DNA from: Gaiellasilicea sp963745775
GTDB taxonomy: Bacteria > Actinomycetota > Thermoleophilia > Gaiellales > Gaiellaceae
NCBI GenBank assembly: GCA_963745775.1
Contig: CAVUYY010000011.1
Span: forward strand, 62,001 to 126,000
Reading direction: 5' to 3'
Length of the DNA stretch: 64,000 nt
Under the pieces are notes generated by a model. That model saw only the letters and a program-made list of their open reading frames with translations. It ran no database searches and was not told the DNA's origin. The position numbers were made by a program, and so were the translations under genes. Positions 26,961 to 35,300 of the stretch are shown here, one piece after another (position 1 is the first letter of the stretch; each line of letters opens with the position of its first letter).

Positions 26961-27941
26961 GCTCGCTGCCTGCGCTTTCCCTGCGACTCCTGCGCTTCCG
27001 GGTGGCTGCAATGGTCTGGACGTTCATGTTGCTCGGCGCCGCCTGGCCCGACGGGTTGCCCGCGTTCTCCGTGGATCTGCTCTGCGGCCGCTCTGGCGCT
27101 GGCGGCGAGCTATGTCGCGGCCACGTCGGTGAACGACATCGCAGACGCCGACGTCGACCGGATCAACCACCCCGGCGATCGCGCGCGGCCACTCGTCACG
27201 GGCGACGCGTGCGAGCGCGATCTCTGGCGGCTGCATCTGCTCGCGTGTGCGACCGCTCTCGGTGCCGCCGCGCCGCTCGGCTGGACCGCCGTCGGCGTCG
27301 TCGCCGGCTCGCTCGCGGTCGGGATCGCCTACTCGCTGCCGCCGCTCCGCGTCTCGTATCGCACCTGGCTCGCACCGCTCCTCCTCTCGGTCGCGTACGT
27401 GCCGGTGCCGTTCGCTCTCGGCGTGCTCGCTTCGGGGCGGCAGGTTGGTCGCGGAGACGTCGTGCTCGCAGCCGCGCTCTCGGTGCTCTTCCTCGCGAGA
27501 ATCGTGCTCAAGGACTATCGCGACCGCGCCGGCGACGCCCGTTACGGCAAGCCGACGCTCCTGCTCCGGTTCGGCTCGACGGTGACGTGCGCCGCGAGCC
27601 TGGCGGCTCTCGTCCTCGCGAATGCGCTTCTCTTCGCCGCCGTGCAGCCGCCGCTGGCGCTCGCCGTTCCGCTCGAGGCGCTGCTCGTGGGAATCGCCGT
27701 GCTGCTCCTTCGGCTGCACCGCGCGCGAGACTCCCGCGAGGAGCAGATCGCGATCGGGCTCGGCGCCCGGCTCGGGAACGGCGTCCTCATCTGCCTACTC
27801 GCCTGGCTCGTACTCGGCGGCGAAGGCGCGACGGACGCCGCGCGCGCTGTGGTCGTCTGGTCGCTCGCGGCGCTCTTCCTCGCCGGCACGGCCGCGCTCG
27901 CCGCGCGGCCCGAGCGGGTCGTGATCGGCTACAAGGGCTGA
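26957..27941 (+). CDS. UbiA-family prenyltransferase (one frameshift)
   Basis: It shows both aspartate-rich motifs of the family: NDIADADVDRINHPGDRARP and, later, LKDYRDRAGDARYGKPTLLL. About eight membrane helices surround them. UbiA enzymes transfer a prenyl group from its diphosphate to an aromatic ring, sugar phosphate or other acceptor in the membrane. The first 40 residues are in another frame; a base is gained or lost near 27086. The start is GTG 26957. Possible substrates include a decaprenyl-phosphoribose-like acceptor, a quinone or a chlorin; the sequence does not decide. Confidence 0.75.
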
Positions 27942-27942
27942 G

Positions 27943-28530
27943 ATGAGGTGGCAGCCGGGAGATGCCATCGTGCGGCGGGACGTCTGGCACGGTGACGTCT
28001 TCTTCGGCTGGGGCGGGATCGTCGTGCACGACACCGACGATCTGCTGGCGCTCTACATGCCGGAGGGAGCGCCGCTCGCTTTCGCCGCTGACTTCTTCGG
28101 CGAGCCGCACCCGTGGAGCGGGCGCGACCGGTGGTACGGACACGGCGTCGTCCAGCTCCACCGTCCCGGTGCGATGCACTCCGTGTGGGTGTTCTGGGAA
28201 GGGCCGGCGCGCCGGTTCGCCGGCTGGTACGTGAATCTCGAGGAACCCTGGCGCCGTACCCTGCTCGGCTTCGACACCCAGGATCTCGAGCTCGACATCG
28301 TGGTCTCGCCGGACGGCACGTGGAGCTTCAAGGACGACGAGCAACTCGACCCGTGGATCGTGCGCGGCCGTTGGACGCGCGACGAGATCGCCGCGATCCG
28401 GGCCGAAGGCGCCCGTCTGGGCGCCGAGCTCGACGCCGGTCGCCGCTGGTGGAGCGAGGAGTGGGCCGCCTGGAAGCCCGACCCGGCCTGGACGCCGCCG
28501 GTGTTGCCCGAAGGTTGGGATGCGATCTAG
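27943..28530 (+). CDS. DUF402 domain protein
   Basis: The protein has 195 residues. It shows the barrel of the DUF402/FomD family: GDAIVRRDVWHGDVFFG, HSVWVFWEG, FAGWYVNLEEPWRRT, GFDTQDLELDIVVSPDG and a C-terminal WKPDPAWTPPVLPEGWD. The Tyr/Asn and Asp residues of YVNLE and DLELDI match the metal and substrate site of nucleoside di/triphosphate-hydrolysing members. The substrate here is unknown. The end overlaps the next, related gene by 11 bases. It lies just after the UbiA gene. Confidence 0.75.
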   Translation: MRWQPGDAIVRRDVWHGDVFFGWGGIVVHDTDDLLALYMPEGAPLAFAADFFGEPHPWSGRDRWYGHGVVQLHRPGAMHSVWVFWEGPARRFAGWYVNLEEPWRRTLLGFDTQDLELDIVVSPDGTWSFKDDEQLDPWIVRGRWTRDEIAAIRAEGARLGAELDAGRRWWSEEWAAWKPDPAWTPPVLPEGWDAI

Positions 28531-29077
28531 CGACGACGCCGTCTGGCGCGACGTCCATCGCGGCCGGGTCTGGCGGGCTCAGGCATGCCGGATCGTGGCG
28601 GAGACAGCCGAGGTGGTTGCGCTTTGGATCCCCGCCGGCTCGCCCGCGAAGGTTCCCGGCGGCGGTCTCCGCATCCCCGGCGACGACTGGACGCTCGTCG
28701 ACACCGCCCCGCGCGCCGCTCAGCTCTGCGTCGCACGTCCCGGCCGGGCCCACTCGATCTACGTCTTCTGGGACTCCGCGTGGGAGCTCGATCACTGGTA
28801 CGTGAACTTCGAGCGCCCGCTGCGCCGCTCCCCCGTCGGCTTCGACACCTTCGACGAGAAGCTCGACCTGATCGTCGCACCCGACGGCACGCACCGCTGG
28901 AAGGACGAGGACGAGCTCGAACAGGCCGCCGCGCTCGGGCTGCTCGACGAGGAGGCTGTCCGCGCAGAGGCTCGGCGCGTGCTCGAAGAGTGGCCGTTCC
29001 CGACGGGCTGGGAGGACTGGCGCCCCGATCCGGCCTGGCCGCTCCCGGTGCTTCCCGAGGGTTGGGACGTGGTCTAG
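28520..29077 (+). CDS. DUF402 domain protein, second copy
   Basis: The protein has 185 residues and is a clear paralogue of the gene before it: HSIYVFWDS, DHWYVNFERPLRRSPVGFDT, DEKLDLIVAPDG and WRPDPAWPLPVLPEGWDVV line up one to one. The N-terminal third differs more, so the two have diverged since duplication. The shared YVN and D-LDLIV residues suggest that both keep the phosphatase-like site. It ends 32 bases before a perfect palindrome that separates it from the convergent exporter gene. Confidence 0.75.
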   Translation: MRSSDDAVWRDVHRGRVWRAQACRIVAETAEVVALWIPAGSPAKVPGGGLRIPGDDWTLVDTAPRAAQLCVARPGRAHSIYVFWDSAWELDHWYVNFERPLRRSPVGFDTFDEKLDLIVAPDGTHRWKDEDELEQAAALGLLDEEAVRAEARRVLEEWPFPTGWEDWRPDPAWPLPVLPEGWDVV

Positions 29078-29108
29078 CTGCGACGCAGCCCTGGACGTGT
29101 CCGCAACG

Positions 29109-29141
29109 GACGTGTCCCAGGGACAGTCCCTGGGACACGTC
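29109..29141. repeat. 33-base perfect palindrome between convergent genes
   Basis: 16-base arms flank a single central A (29125); the inner part is CAGGGAC-A-GTCCCTG. A partial extra copy GGACGTGTCC lies at 29093-29102. It sits between the ends of the DUF402 gene and the MFS gene. Related palindromes occur at 41395 and 63642. It probably works as a bidirectional terminator or is a dispersed repeat. Confidence 0.75.
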
Positions 29142-29154
29142 TCGAACGGACGGC

Positions 29155-30558
29155 TCAGGCCGCTTCCGCCAGCGCGCCGACGGATTGCTCCTCGCGCTTG
29201 CGGCCCGGGATCAGGAACGCGGCGAGAGCGCCGAGGCCGACGACCACGCCGCCGAGCACGAGCGCCGGGTTCATCCCGTCCACGAAGGCTTGGCTGGTCT
29301 CGTATCCCCCGAAGCTCACGAAGACGGACGCCAGCACGGCGACGCCGAAGACGCCGCCCAGCTCGCGGATCGCGTTGTTGGCGCCCGAGGCCTGGCCCTC
29401 CTCCTCGGGGCGCACGGCCGAGAGGACGATGTTCGCCATCGGGGCGAAGAAGAGCGACATCCCGATCCCGGCGAGCACGAACGGAGCGATCAGCGTCGAG
29501 TACGCCACCGTCGGCGTCGAGACGAGGCCGAGCCAGACGAGCGAGCCCGCCTGGAGGGTCAGCCCGATCCCCACGAGCGTCTTCCCCGGGATGCGGTCCG
29601 ACATGGCGCCGGCGATCGGAGCGATGAACATCGGCGCGAGCGTCCACGGCAGGATCCTCAGGCCGGCGCCGAGCGGTGAGTACCCCTGCACCGTCTGGAA
29701 GAACTGCGAGAGCAGGAAGATCGAGCCGAACATCCCGAAGAACATGAAGAGCGACGCGACATTTGCGAGCGCGAACGACGGCTTGCGGAAGAAGCGCATC
29801 GGCAGCATCGGCGCCGCCGTCCGCAGCTCCCAGGCGACGAACGCGGCCACGAGCACGAGGCCGAGTGCGAGCGAGGCGACGATCTCGGGGCTGGTCCAGC
29901 CCTGGCCGTTCCCGCGGATCAGGCCCCACACGATTCCGAACAGCCCGGCGCTCGCGAGCCCGAGCCCGGGCAGGTCGAGCCTCCCGCCCGGCCCGTAGGT
30001 CTCCTGCAGGCGGGTGAGCGCGAGCGGGATCAGGAGCAGGCCGATCGGCACGTTCAGCCAGAAGATCCACTGCCACGAGAGCCCCTGGACGACGGCGCCG
30101 CCGACCACCGGCCCGAAGGCGACCGCGAGACCGCTGATCCCGCCCCAGGCGCCGAGCGCGAGCCCGCGCTTCTCCTTCGGTACCGCCGCGCTCAGGATCG
30201 TCAGGGTGAGCGGCATCACGATCGCGCCACCGAGACCCTGGAGCGCGCGCGCCAGGTTCAGCAGCTCGACGGTCGGCGCGAGCGCCGCCGCGACCGAGCC
30301 GAGCGTGAAGACGCCGACCCCGATCGCGAAGACCCGCCGGCGGCCGAAGCGGTCGCCGAGAGCCGCACCGGTCAGGAGGAGCACCGCGAAGGTGAGCGTG
30401 TAGGCGTTCACCGTCCACTCGAGGCTCTCGAGCGAGGCGTCGAGGTCTTCCCGGATCACGGGGATCGCCGTCGTCACGACCAGGTTGTCCAGGGTGACCA
30501 TGAAGAGGGCGATCGAGGTGATCGCGAACGTCCACAGCGTCTTCGTTCGAGCAGTCAT
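29155..30558 (-). CDS. MFS exporter, DHA2 (EmrB/QacA) family
   Basis: The protein has 467 residues with 14 predicted helices. The N-terminus has FMVTLDNLVVTTAIPVI (motif D1-like), then GDRFGRRRVFAIG (motif A) and GLAVAFGPVVGGAVVQGLSW (motif C of antiporters). It should export drugs or other small molecules in exchange for protons. It follows a TetR gene on the same strand, with an operator-like palindrome directly before its start, so its expression is probably released when the repressor binds a ligand. The substrate is unknown. Confidence 0.88.
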   Translation of the reverse strand: MTARTKTLWTFAITSIALFMVTLDNLVVTTAIPVIREDLDASLESLEWTVNAYTLTFAVLLLTGAALGDRFGRRRVFAIGVGVFTLGSVAAALAPTVELLNLARALQGLGGAIVMPLTLTILSAAVPKEKRGLALGAWGGISGLAVAFGPVVGGAVVQGLSWQWIFWLNVPIGLLLIPLALTRLQETYGPGGRLDLPGLGLASAGLFGIVWGLIRGNGQGWTSPEIVASLALGLVLVAAFVAWELRTAAPMLPMRFFRKPSFALANVASLFMFFGMFGSIFLLSQFFQTVQGYSPLGAGLRILPWTLAPMFIAPIAGAMSDRIPGKTLVGIGLTLQAGSLVWLGLVSTPTVAYSTLIAPFVLAGIGMSLFFAPMANIVLSAVRPEEEGQASGANNAIRELGGVFGVAVLASVFVSFGGYETSQAFVDGMNPALVLGGVVVGLGALAAFLIPGRKREEQSVGALAEAA

Positions 30559-30568
30559 CTCAACTCCT

Positions 30569-30596
30569 TACGGTGAAGTAAGCGGTTACTACCGTA
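30569..30596. promoter_or_regulatory. TetR-type operator before the MFS gene
   Basis: Nested arms TACGGT/ACCGTA and AGTAA/TTACT with a GCGG centre lie 11-38 bases before the exporter start. The central 17 bases (30577-30593) match the site in front of the TetR gene at 13 of 17 positions. Repression of both genes by the TetR protein is inferred. Confidence 0.6.
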
Positions 30597-30629
30597 GTAG
30601 ACGAAATAAAAAGAGCAACCACAGTGCGG

Positions 30630-31181
30630 TTATCCGTCCTCTTTGCAGCCGGCGATCAGCCGGTCGCCCCAGGGGGTCGGGTCGACGTCGAGCTTCATCG
30701 CCATCGTGATCGTGAGCAGCATGCCCTTCGCGAAGAAGGCGCTGACCTCCGGCGGGCTCATCTCCGAGCGTTGCTCGATCAGCTCGACGAGGTCGCGCCA
30801 CACCCGGCGGACGTTCGCGCGGATGTCGTCGTCGTCGCAGTCCGAGAAGCACTGGAGCATCAGGAGCACCCGGTCGCGATCGGTCATCAGCTCGGTATAC
30901 GCCTCGCCCATCGCGTCGAGAGCCTCCTTGCCCGTCGTCCCGCGCGAGGCGCGCTCGAAGAGCGTGTAGGTGTCTTCCATCTTCCGGCTCGTCGTCTCGA
31001 GGTAGAGGCCCTTCTTCGTCCCGAAGAGGCGGAAGAGGTACGGCTGCGAGATTCCCGCCTGCTTGGCGATCTCGTCCGTGGAGGCGCCGTGGAGGCCCTT
31101 CTGGGCGAACTCGTGCGCCGCAGCCTCGTACACCGCCTCGCGCCGCTCGTCCGCCGTCTGTCTCGTCGCCGTGGTGCTCAT
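30630..31181 (-). CDS. TetR-family transcriptional regulator
   Basis: The protein has 183 residues. The N-terminal helix-turn-helix is REAVYEAAAHEFAQKGLHGA followed by STDEIAKQAGISQPYLFRLF (about residues 14-55). The C-terminal part is a variable ligand-binding helix bundle (ERASRGTTGKEALDAMG, LLMLQCFSDCDDDDI). ATG 31181 is followed downstream by the exporter gene on the same strand. Two similar operator sites, one before each gene, suggest that it represses itself and the exporter. The ligand is unknown. Confidence 0.85.
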   Translation of the reverse strand: MSTTATRQTADERREAVYEAAAHEFAQKGLHGASTDEIAKQAGISQPYLFRLFGTKKGLYLETTSRKMEDTYTLFERASRGTTGKEALDAMGEAYTELMTDRDRVLLMLQCFSDCDDDDIRANVRRVWRDLVELIEQRSEMSPPEVSAFFAKGMLLTITMAMKLDVDPTPWGDRLIAGCKEDG

Positions 31182-31185
31182 CGGT

Positions 31186-31202
31186 AGTAAGTGTTCACTA
31201 AC
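31186..31202. promoter_or_regulatory. TetR-type operator before the regulator gene
   Basis: The 17 bases contain AGTG and CACT arms around TT and match the exporter operator at 13 of 17 positions. They lie 5 bases upstream of the regulator start, so a bound repressor would block its own promoter or ribosome entry. Confidence 0.55.
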
Positions 31203-31214
31203 AACGACTGCGTG

Positions 31215-32291
31215 TCAAGCGAAGCGCGCGACGCCTTCGGCGACGCGATCGAGCTCGGCATCCGTCAGCTGCGAGTGGAGCGGGAGCGCGAGCGCCCGCG
31301 CGAACGCCGCGTCCGCGCCCGGGAACGGTCCCTGATCGCGGTAGGCAGAGAGGTGGTGGAGCGCGTAGGTGCCGATCTGGACCTCGATTCCCTCGGCGCG
31401 CAGCGCTGCCAGCGCCTCGTCGCGCCGGTCGAGCCGGACCACGTAGGCCTGCCAGCCGTGCGTGTCGCCCTCGTCTGCGTCGGGCAGCTCGACGACGCCG
31501 GCGAGCCGCTCGGCATACGCGGCCGCGATCCGCGTCCGCTCCGCGAGCAGCTCGTCCAGCCGGCGGAGCTGCGGAATCCCGAGCGCGCAGAGCACGTCCG
31601 CGAGCCGGTAGTTCGTGGAGGGCTCGGCGATGTCCGAATCCGGGTCGAGCCCGTGGTGGCGGAGCCGCCGGATCGACGCGGCGAGCTCCGCGTCGTTCGT
31701 CGTCACCGCGCCGCCCTCGCCCGTCGTCACGATCTTGCGCGGGTGGAACGAGAGACAGCCCATCGCCCCGAGTCCGCCGCACGGCATTCCCTGCCAGCAA
31801 GCGCCGAGCGCTCCGGCGGCATCCTCGAGCAGCACGATCTCCGGCGAGACCGCGTCCTGGAGCGCGGCCCAGTCGAGCGGCCGGCCGAACAGGTGAACCG
31901 CGAGCACCGCCTTCGTCCGCGCGGTCACAGCCTCGTAGACGCGCTCGAGGTCGAGGTTGAACGTGTCCGGGTCGACGTCGACGAGCACGGCCTTCGCTCC
32001 GGCCAGCCGGACGACGTTCGCCGTCGCCGGGAAGGTGTAGGCCGGGACGATCACCTCGTCGCGCTGCCCATCCGAACCTGGTCCGATCCCGAGCGCGAGC
32101 ACGGCCAAGTGCAACGCAGCCGTCCCGTTCGAGACGGCGACGGCGTGCTCGACTCCGCACGCGGCGGCGACGAGCTCCTCGAGCTCCGCCACCTTCGGCC
32201 CCATCGTCAGGTTCCCGGAGCGGAGAACCTCGGCCACCTCCGCCAGCTCGTCTTCACCGACGTCGGGCTGCGCGAGCCGAATGTCGCTCAA
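31215..32291 (-). CDS. DegT/DnrJ/EryC1-family aminotransferase
   Basis: The protein has 358 residues. AVSNGTAALHLAVLALGIG, VLLEDAAGALGACWQG and CLSFHPRKIVTTGEGG (Schiff-base Lys) are the three cofactor motifs. It moves an amino group onto a keto sugar nucleotide. TTG 32291 overlaps the TGA of the epimerase gene before it (TTGA), so the pair probably act one after the other: the epimerase/dehydratase makes the keto sugar and this enzyme aminates it. The C-terminal GTYALHHLSAYRDQGPFPGA agrees with sugar aminotransferases of antibiotic and surface-glycan clusters. Confidence 0.85.
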   Translation of the reverse strand: MSDIRLAQPDVGEDELAEVAEVLRSGNLTMGPKVAELEELVAAACGVEHAVAVSNGTAALHLAVLALGIGPGSDGQRDEVIVPAYTFPATANVVRLAGAKAVLVDVDPDTFNLDLERVYEAVTARTKAVLAVHLFGRPLDWAALQDAVSPEIVLLEDAAGALGACWQGMPCGGLGAMGCLSFHPRKIVTTGEGGAVTTNDAELAASIRRLRHHGLDPDSDIAEPSTNYRLADVLCALGIPQLRRLDELLAERTRIAAAYAERLAGVVELPDADEGDTHGWQAYVVRLDRRDEALAALRAEGIEVQIGTYALHHLSAYRDQGPFPGADAAFARALALPLHSQLTDAELDRVAEGVARFA

Positions 32292-33259
32292 GCGAGTGCG
32301 GGCTTGCGCTCGCGATACCACGCGATCGTCTTGGCGAGCCCCTCGTCGAGATCGACCTTCGCGTCGAAGCCGAGCACGTCGCGCGCCTTCTCGACGTTCG
32401 GGATCCGCAGCTCGACGTCCGCGTAGTGAAGCGGCTGGAAGACGATCTCGACGTCGGCCTCGGTCAGCCGCCGGATCCGCTGCGCGAGGTCGTAGATCGT
32501 CACCGTCGAGCGCGTGTTGCCGATGTTGAACGCCTGGCCGACGGCATCGGGATGCTCGAGGCAGCGGAGCGTGCCCTCGACCATGTCGTCGACGTAGCAC
32601 CACGCTCGGATCTGCGAGCCGTCGCCGTGGATCACGAGGTCGCGGCCCTCGAGCGCGTTCTCGATGAACGCGCGAATCGCGCCCCCGCCGATCTGGCCGG
32701 GGCCGAAGACGTTGAAGGGGTGAACCGTGACCGCGGGCAGGCCGAGCTCGTCGTGGTAGGCGTGCGACATGTGCTCGCCGGCGAGCTTCGAGACCGCGTA
32801 GGTCCAGCGTGCCTCGCCGACCGAGCCGATCGTCGAGACCTGCCCCTCGTGGACGCGGAACGCGTGGGTGCCGAAGACCTCGCTCGTCGAGAAGTCGACG
32901 AATCGCTCGACGCTGTCGAGCGTCGAGAGCGCCGCCTCGAGCACGTTGTAGGTGCCGATCACGTTGACGCGCATCACGCGCACCGGGCTCCTGAGCACGT
33001 CGTCGACGCCCGCGATCGCGGCGCAGTGGACGATGTGCGTCGCGCCGCGCGCGAGCTCCTTCATCGCGTCGAGATCGAGGATGTCCGCCTGATGGAAGGT
33101 GAAGTTCGGGTGGTCGGCGAGCGGCGTGCCGCCGAGCGCATCGCGATGCAGGTTGTCGGCGGCGATCACCTCGTTCGAGTCGACGAGCCTTCGCGCGAGC
33201 GTCGTCCCGATGAAGCCGGCGCCGCCTGTGACGAAGATTCGCTTGCCCTGGAGAGACAC
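32288..33259 (-). CDS. NAD-dependent epimerase/dehydratase
   Basis: The protein has 323 residues. RIFVTGGAGFIGTTLARRLV binds NAD, THIVHCAAIAGVDD follows, the active site is VDFSTSEVFG with WTYAVSKLAGEHM (YxxxK), and HPFNVFGPGQIGGGAIRAF comes after it. The Asp of a classical TDEVYG dehydratase motif is replaced (TSEVFG), as in epimerases and decarboxylases. GTG 33259 is the start; the gene diverges from a small secreted-protein gene 32 bases away. It is coupled to the aminotransferase downstream. Confidence 0.82.
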   Translation of the reverse strand: MSLQGKRIFVTGGAGFIGTTLARRLVDSNEVIAADNLHRDALGGTPLADHPNFTFHQADILDLDAMKELARGATHIVHCAAIAGVDDVLRSPVRVMRVNVIGTYNVLEAALSTLDSVERFVDFSTSEVFGTHAFRVHEGQVSTIGSVGEARWTYAVSKLAGEHMSHAYHDELGLPAVTVHPFNVFGPGQIGGGAIRAFIENALEGRDLVIHGDGSQIRAWCYVDDMVEGTLRCLEHPDAVGQAFNIGNTRSTVTIYDLAQRIRRLTEADVEIVFQPLHYADVELRIPNVEKARDVLGFDAKVDLDEGLAKTIAWYRERKPALA

Positions 33260-33291
33260 GCGGCGAGTCTAGCGCCGCTACCGTTTCCTCC

Positions 33292-33675
33292 ATGGGCATC
33301 GCGCTGATTTCGACCGTGCTCGCGCTCGCCGCGCCGGCTCAGGCGTCGGACGAGTTGCGTGTGACGTACTGGGCTCAGGGACGGGAGCGAGGAACACCCC
33401 AGCGCTGGACGCTCCGCTGCAGACCCGCCGGAGGGACGCTGCCCCGGGCGTCCGGCGCCTGCGCGAAGCTCGCGGCGATGCGAAGGCCCTTCGAGCCGAT
33501 CCCGAGCGACCGCGCCTGCACCGAGATCTACGGCGGCCCGCAGGAGGCGATCGTCGCGGGCACCTACGAGGGCCGGCGGATCTGGATTCGGCTCGGCCGA
33601 GCCAACGGCTGCGAGATCTCGCGCTTCGACCGGCTTCGCTTTCTCCTGCCCGCCTACGCCGAGGGCGGTCCGTGA
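33292..33675 (+). CDS. Secreted subtilisin-inhibitor-like protein
   Basis: The protein has 127 residues with a short signal peptide (IALISTVLALAAPAQAS, cleavage near residue 19). The mature part has TLRCRPAGGTLPRASGACAKL, ACTEIYGGPQEAIVAGTYEG and ANGCEISRFDRL. This four-cysteine pattern (C-x-PAGG, AC-x-L, C-T-x-I-YGGP, NGCE) is that of the Streptomyces subtilisin inhibitor family. Such proteins block secreted serine proteases. The reactive-loop residues cannot be compared without alignment. The stop overlaps the next, related gene (GTGA). Confidence 0.7.
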   Translation: MGIALISTVLALAAPAQASDELRVTYWAQGRERGTPQRWTLRCRPAGGTLPRASGACAKLAAMRRPFEPIPSDRACTEIYGGPQEAIVAGTYEGRRIWIRLGRANGCEISRFDRLRFLLPAYAEGGP

Positions 33676-34070
33676 GGCTCCTGGTCGTGGTGGTGGCCGC
33701 GCTCGCGCTCGCGGGTTGCGGAGGCGGCGACGAGGGAGAGGACGGAGGCGGCACGATCGACCTGCGCGTGACCGTCTATCCGAACGGCGTCGGCGGCGAC
33801 TCGACCACGTGGACGCTCCAGTGCGAGCCCACCGGCGGCGATCACCCGGATCGCGATGCGGCCTGCGCCCGGCTCGCGGCGCTCGACGATCCGTTCGGGA
33901 AGATCAAGCCGGTGCCGCGGTGCGACGAGATCCCGGGCGCGAGCCCGGAGGTCGCCGTGATCGAAGGCAGCTTCCGCGGGCGCACGATCGACGAGCGCTT
34001 CGACCGCTCGAGCGGCTGCGTGTTCGAGCGGTGGGATCGGCTCGGCCCCGTCTTCCCGACCGGCTTCTAG
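33672..34070 (+). CDS. Subtilisin-inhibitor-like lipoprotein
   Basis: The protein has 132 residues. The signal peptide ends in a lipobox (LALAGCGGG), so it is probably anchored to the membrane. The rest repeats the pattern of the gene before it: TLQCEPTGGDHPDRDAACARL, RCDEIPGASPEVAVIEGSF and SSGCVFERWDRLGPVFP. The YGGP stretch of classical inhibitors is PGAS here. A tandem pair of one secreted and one lipid-anchored member suggests control of proteolysis at two places, but this is inference. Confidence 0.7.
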   Translation: MRLLVVVVAALALAGCGGGDEGEDGGGTIDLRVTVYPNGVGGDSTTWTLQCEPTGGDHPDRDAACARLAALDDPFGKIKPVPRCDEIPGASPEVAVIEGSFRGRTIDERFDRSSGCVFERWDRLGPVFPTGF

Positions 34071-34091
34071 ACGACCGAATAGCATCGCGCG

Positions 34092-35300
34092 GTGTCCACG
34101 GTCCTCTTCGTCGGCGCGGGCCGGCATCAGCGGCGCGCGATCCAGCGCGCGCAGGAGCTCGGGCTGCGGGTGGTCGCGGTCGACCGGAACGCCGACGCGC
34201 CGGGACTTCAGGTCGCCGACGTGGCCGAGGCAGTCGATTTCACGGATGTGAGCGCGGTCACCGAGGTCGCACGACGGCACGCGGTCGACGGCGTCCTGAC
34301 CGTCTCCGCCGACCGGGCCGTGCCGGTCGTCGCTGCCGTCGCCGAGGCGCTCGGCCTGCCGGGGATCGGCGTCGAGACGGCGCATCTGATGACGCACAAG
34401 ATCGCGATGCGCCGGACGCTCGCCGACGCCGGCGTGCCGCAGCCGCGGTTCGCGGCGGCGCGGGATCTGGCGAGCGCACGAGCCGCTCTGGACAACGTGG
34501 GCGTGCCGGCGGTGCTGAAGCCCGTCGACTCCGGCGGCCAGCGCGGGATCTTCTACCTCGAGTCGGCGGACGACCTCGACGCCCATCTCCACGCGGCGCT
34601 CGCGGCCTCGCCGACCGAGGAGGCGATCGTCGAGAGCTTCCACGACGGCCTCGAGCTGAACGGAATCGTGATCGCGCGCGACGGCGAGGCGATCCCGCTC
34701 ACGCTCTCGGACCGGCTGCGGCCACCGGGGATCGGCTTCGGCGTCGGCTGGATCCACGTCTACCCCGCTTCGATCTACGGCGACGTGCTGGCGGAGGCAG
34801 AGCGGGTTGCGACGAGCGCGGTGCGCGCGCTCGGGCTCCGGGACGGGATCGCCTTCCCCCAGCTGATCGTCTCCGACGACGGGTCGGTGCGCGTGGTCGA
34901 GGTCGCAGCACGGATTCCGGGCGGTCAGATGGCCGATCTCGTCCGGCACGCGGTGGGCGTCGACCTGGTGGAGGTCGCGCTGCGGCAGGCGCTCGGAGAG
35001 CAGATTCCGGACGAGCTCGTGCTGCCGCGCTTCGTGCAGCCGCTCGCGATCCGCTTCCTCACCGCGCAGCCAGGGCCGCTGCCGACCGGAAAGGTGGCGC
35101 GGATCGGCTCGCTCGAGCCCGTGCTCGCGGCGGACGGTGTCGTCCAGGCGGACACGTATCTCCAGGAGGGCGAGACGATCAGGCCGGTGCGACTCGACGG
35201 CGACCGCCGCGGTTACGTGATCGCGACCGCCAACACGTCGGTCGAGGCGCTGCAGCGGGCGGAAGCAGCCGCGCGGCTGCTGGAGGTGGAGGTCGAATGA
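34092..35300 (+). CDS. ATP-grasp ligase
   Basis: The protein has 402 residues. TVLFVGAGRHQRRAIQRAQE is the pre-ATP-grasp domain. AVLKPVDSGGQRGIFYLESA is the ATP loop, AIVESFHDGLELNGIVI the adenine-binding stretch and VVEVAARIPGGQMADLV the metal site. A C-terminal domain (LAIRFLTAQPGPLPTGKVAR) closes it, as in L-amino acid ligases and related enzymes. It likely forms an amide or ester bond on a sugar or amino acid. GTG 34092 starts a three-gene run with 4-base overlaps (ATP-grasp, deacetylase-like, ATP-grasp). The N-terminal part resembles that of the ATP-grasp at 23-24 kb. Confidence 0.8.
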   Translation: MSTVLFVGAGRHQRRAIQRAQELGLRVVAVDRNADAPGLQVADVAEAVDFTDVSAVTEVARRHAVDGVLTVSADRAVPVVAAVAEALGLPGIGVETAHLMTHKIAMRRTLADAGVPQPRFAAARDLASARAALDNVGVPAVLKPVDSGGQRGIFYLESADDLDAHLHAALAASPTEEAIVESFHDGLELNGIVIARDGEAIPLTLSDRLRPPGIGFGVGWIHVYPASIYGDVLAEAERVATSAVRALGLRDGIAFPQLIVSDDGSVRVVEVAARIPGGQMADLVRHAVGVDLVEVALRQALGEQIPDELVLPRFVQPLAIRFLTAQPGPLPTGKVARIGSLEPVLAADGVVQADTYLQEGETIRPVRLDGDRRGYVIATANTSVEALQRAEAAARLLEVEVE

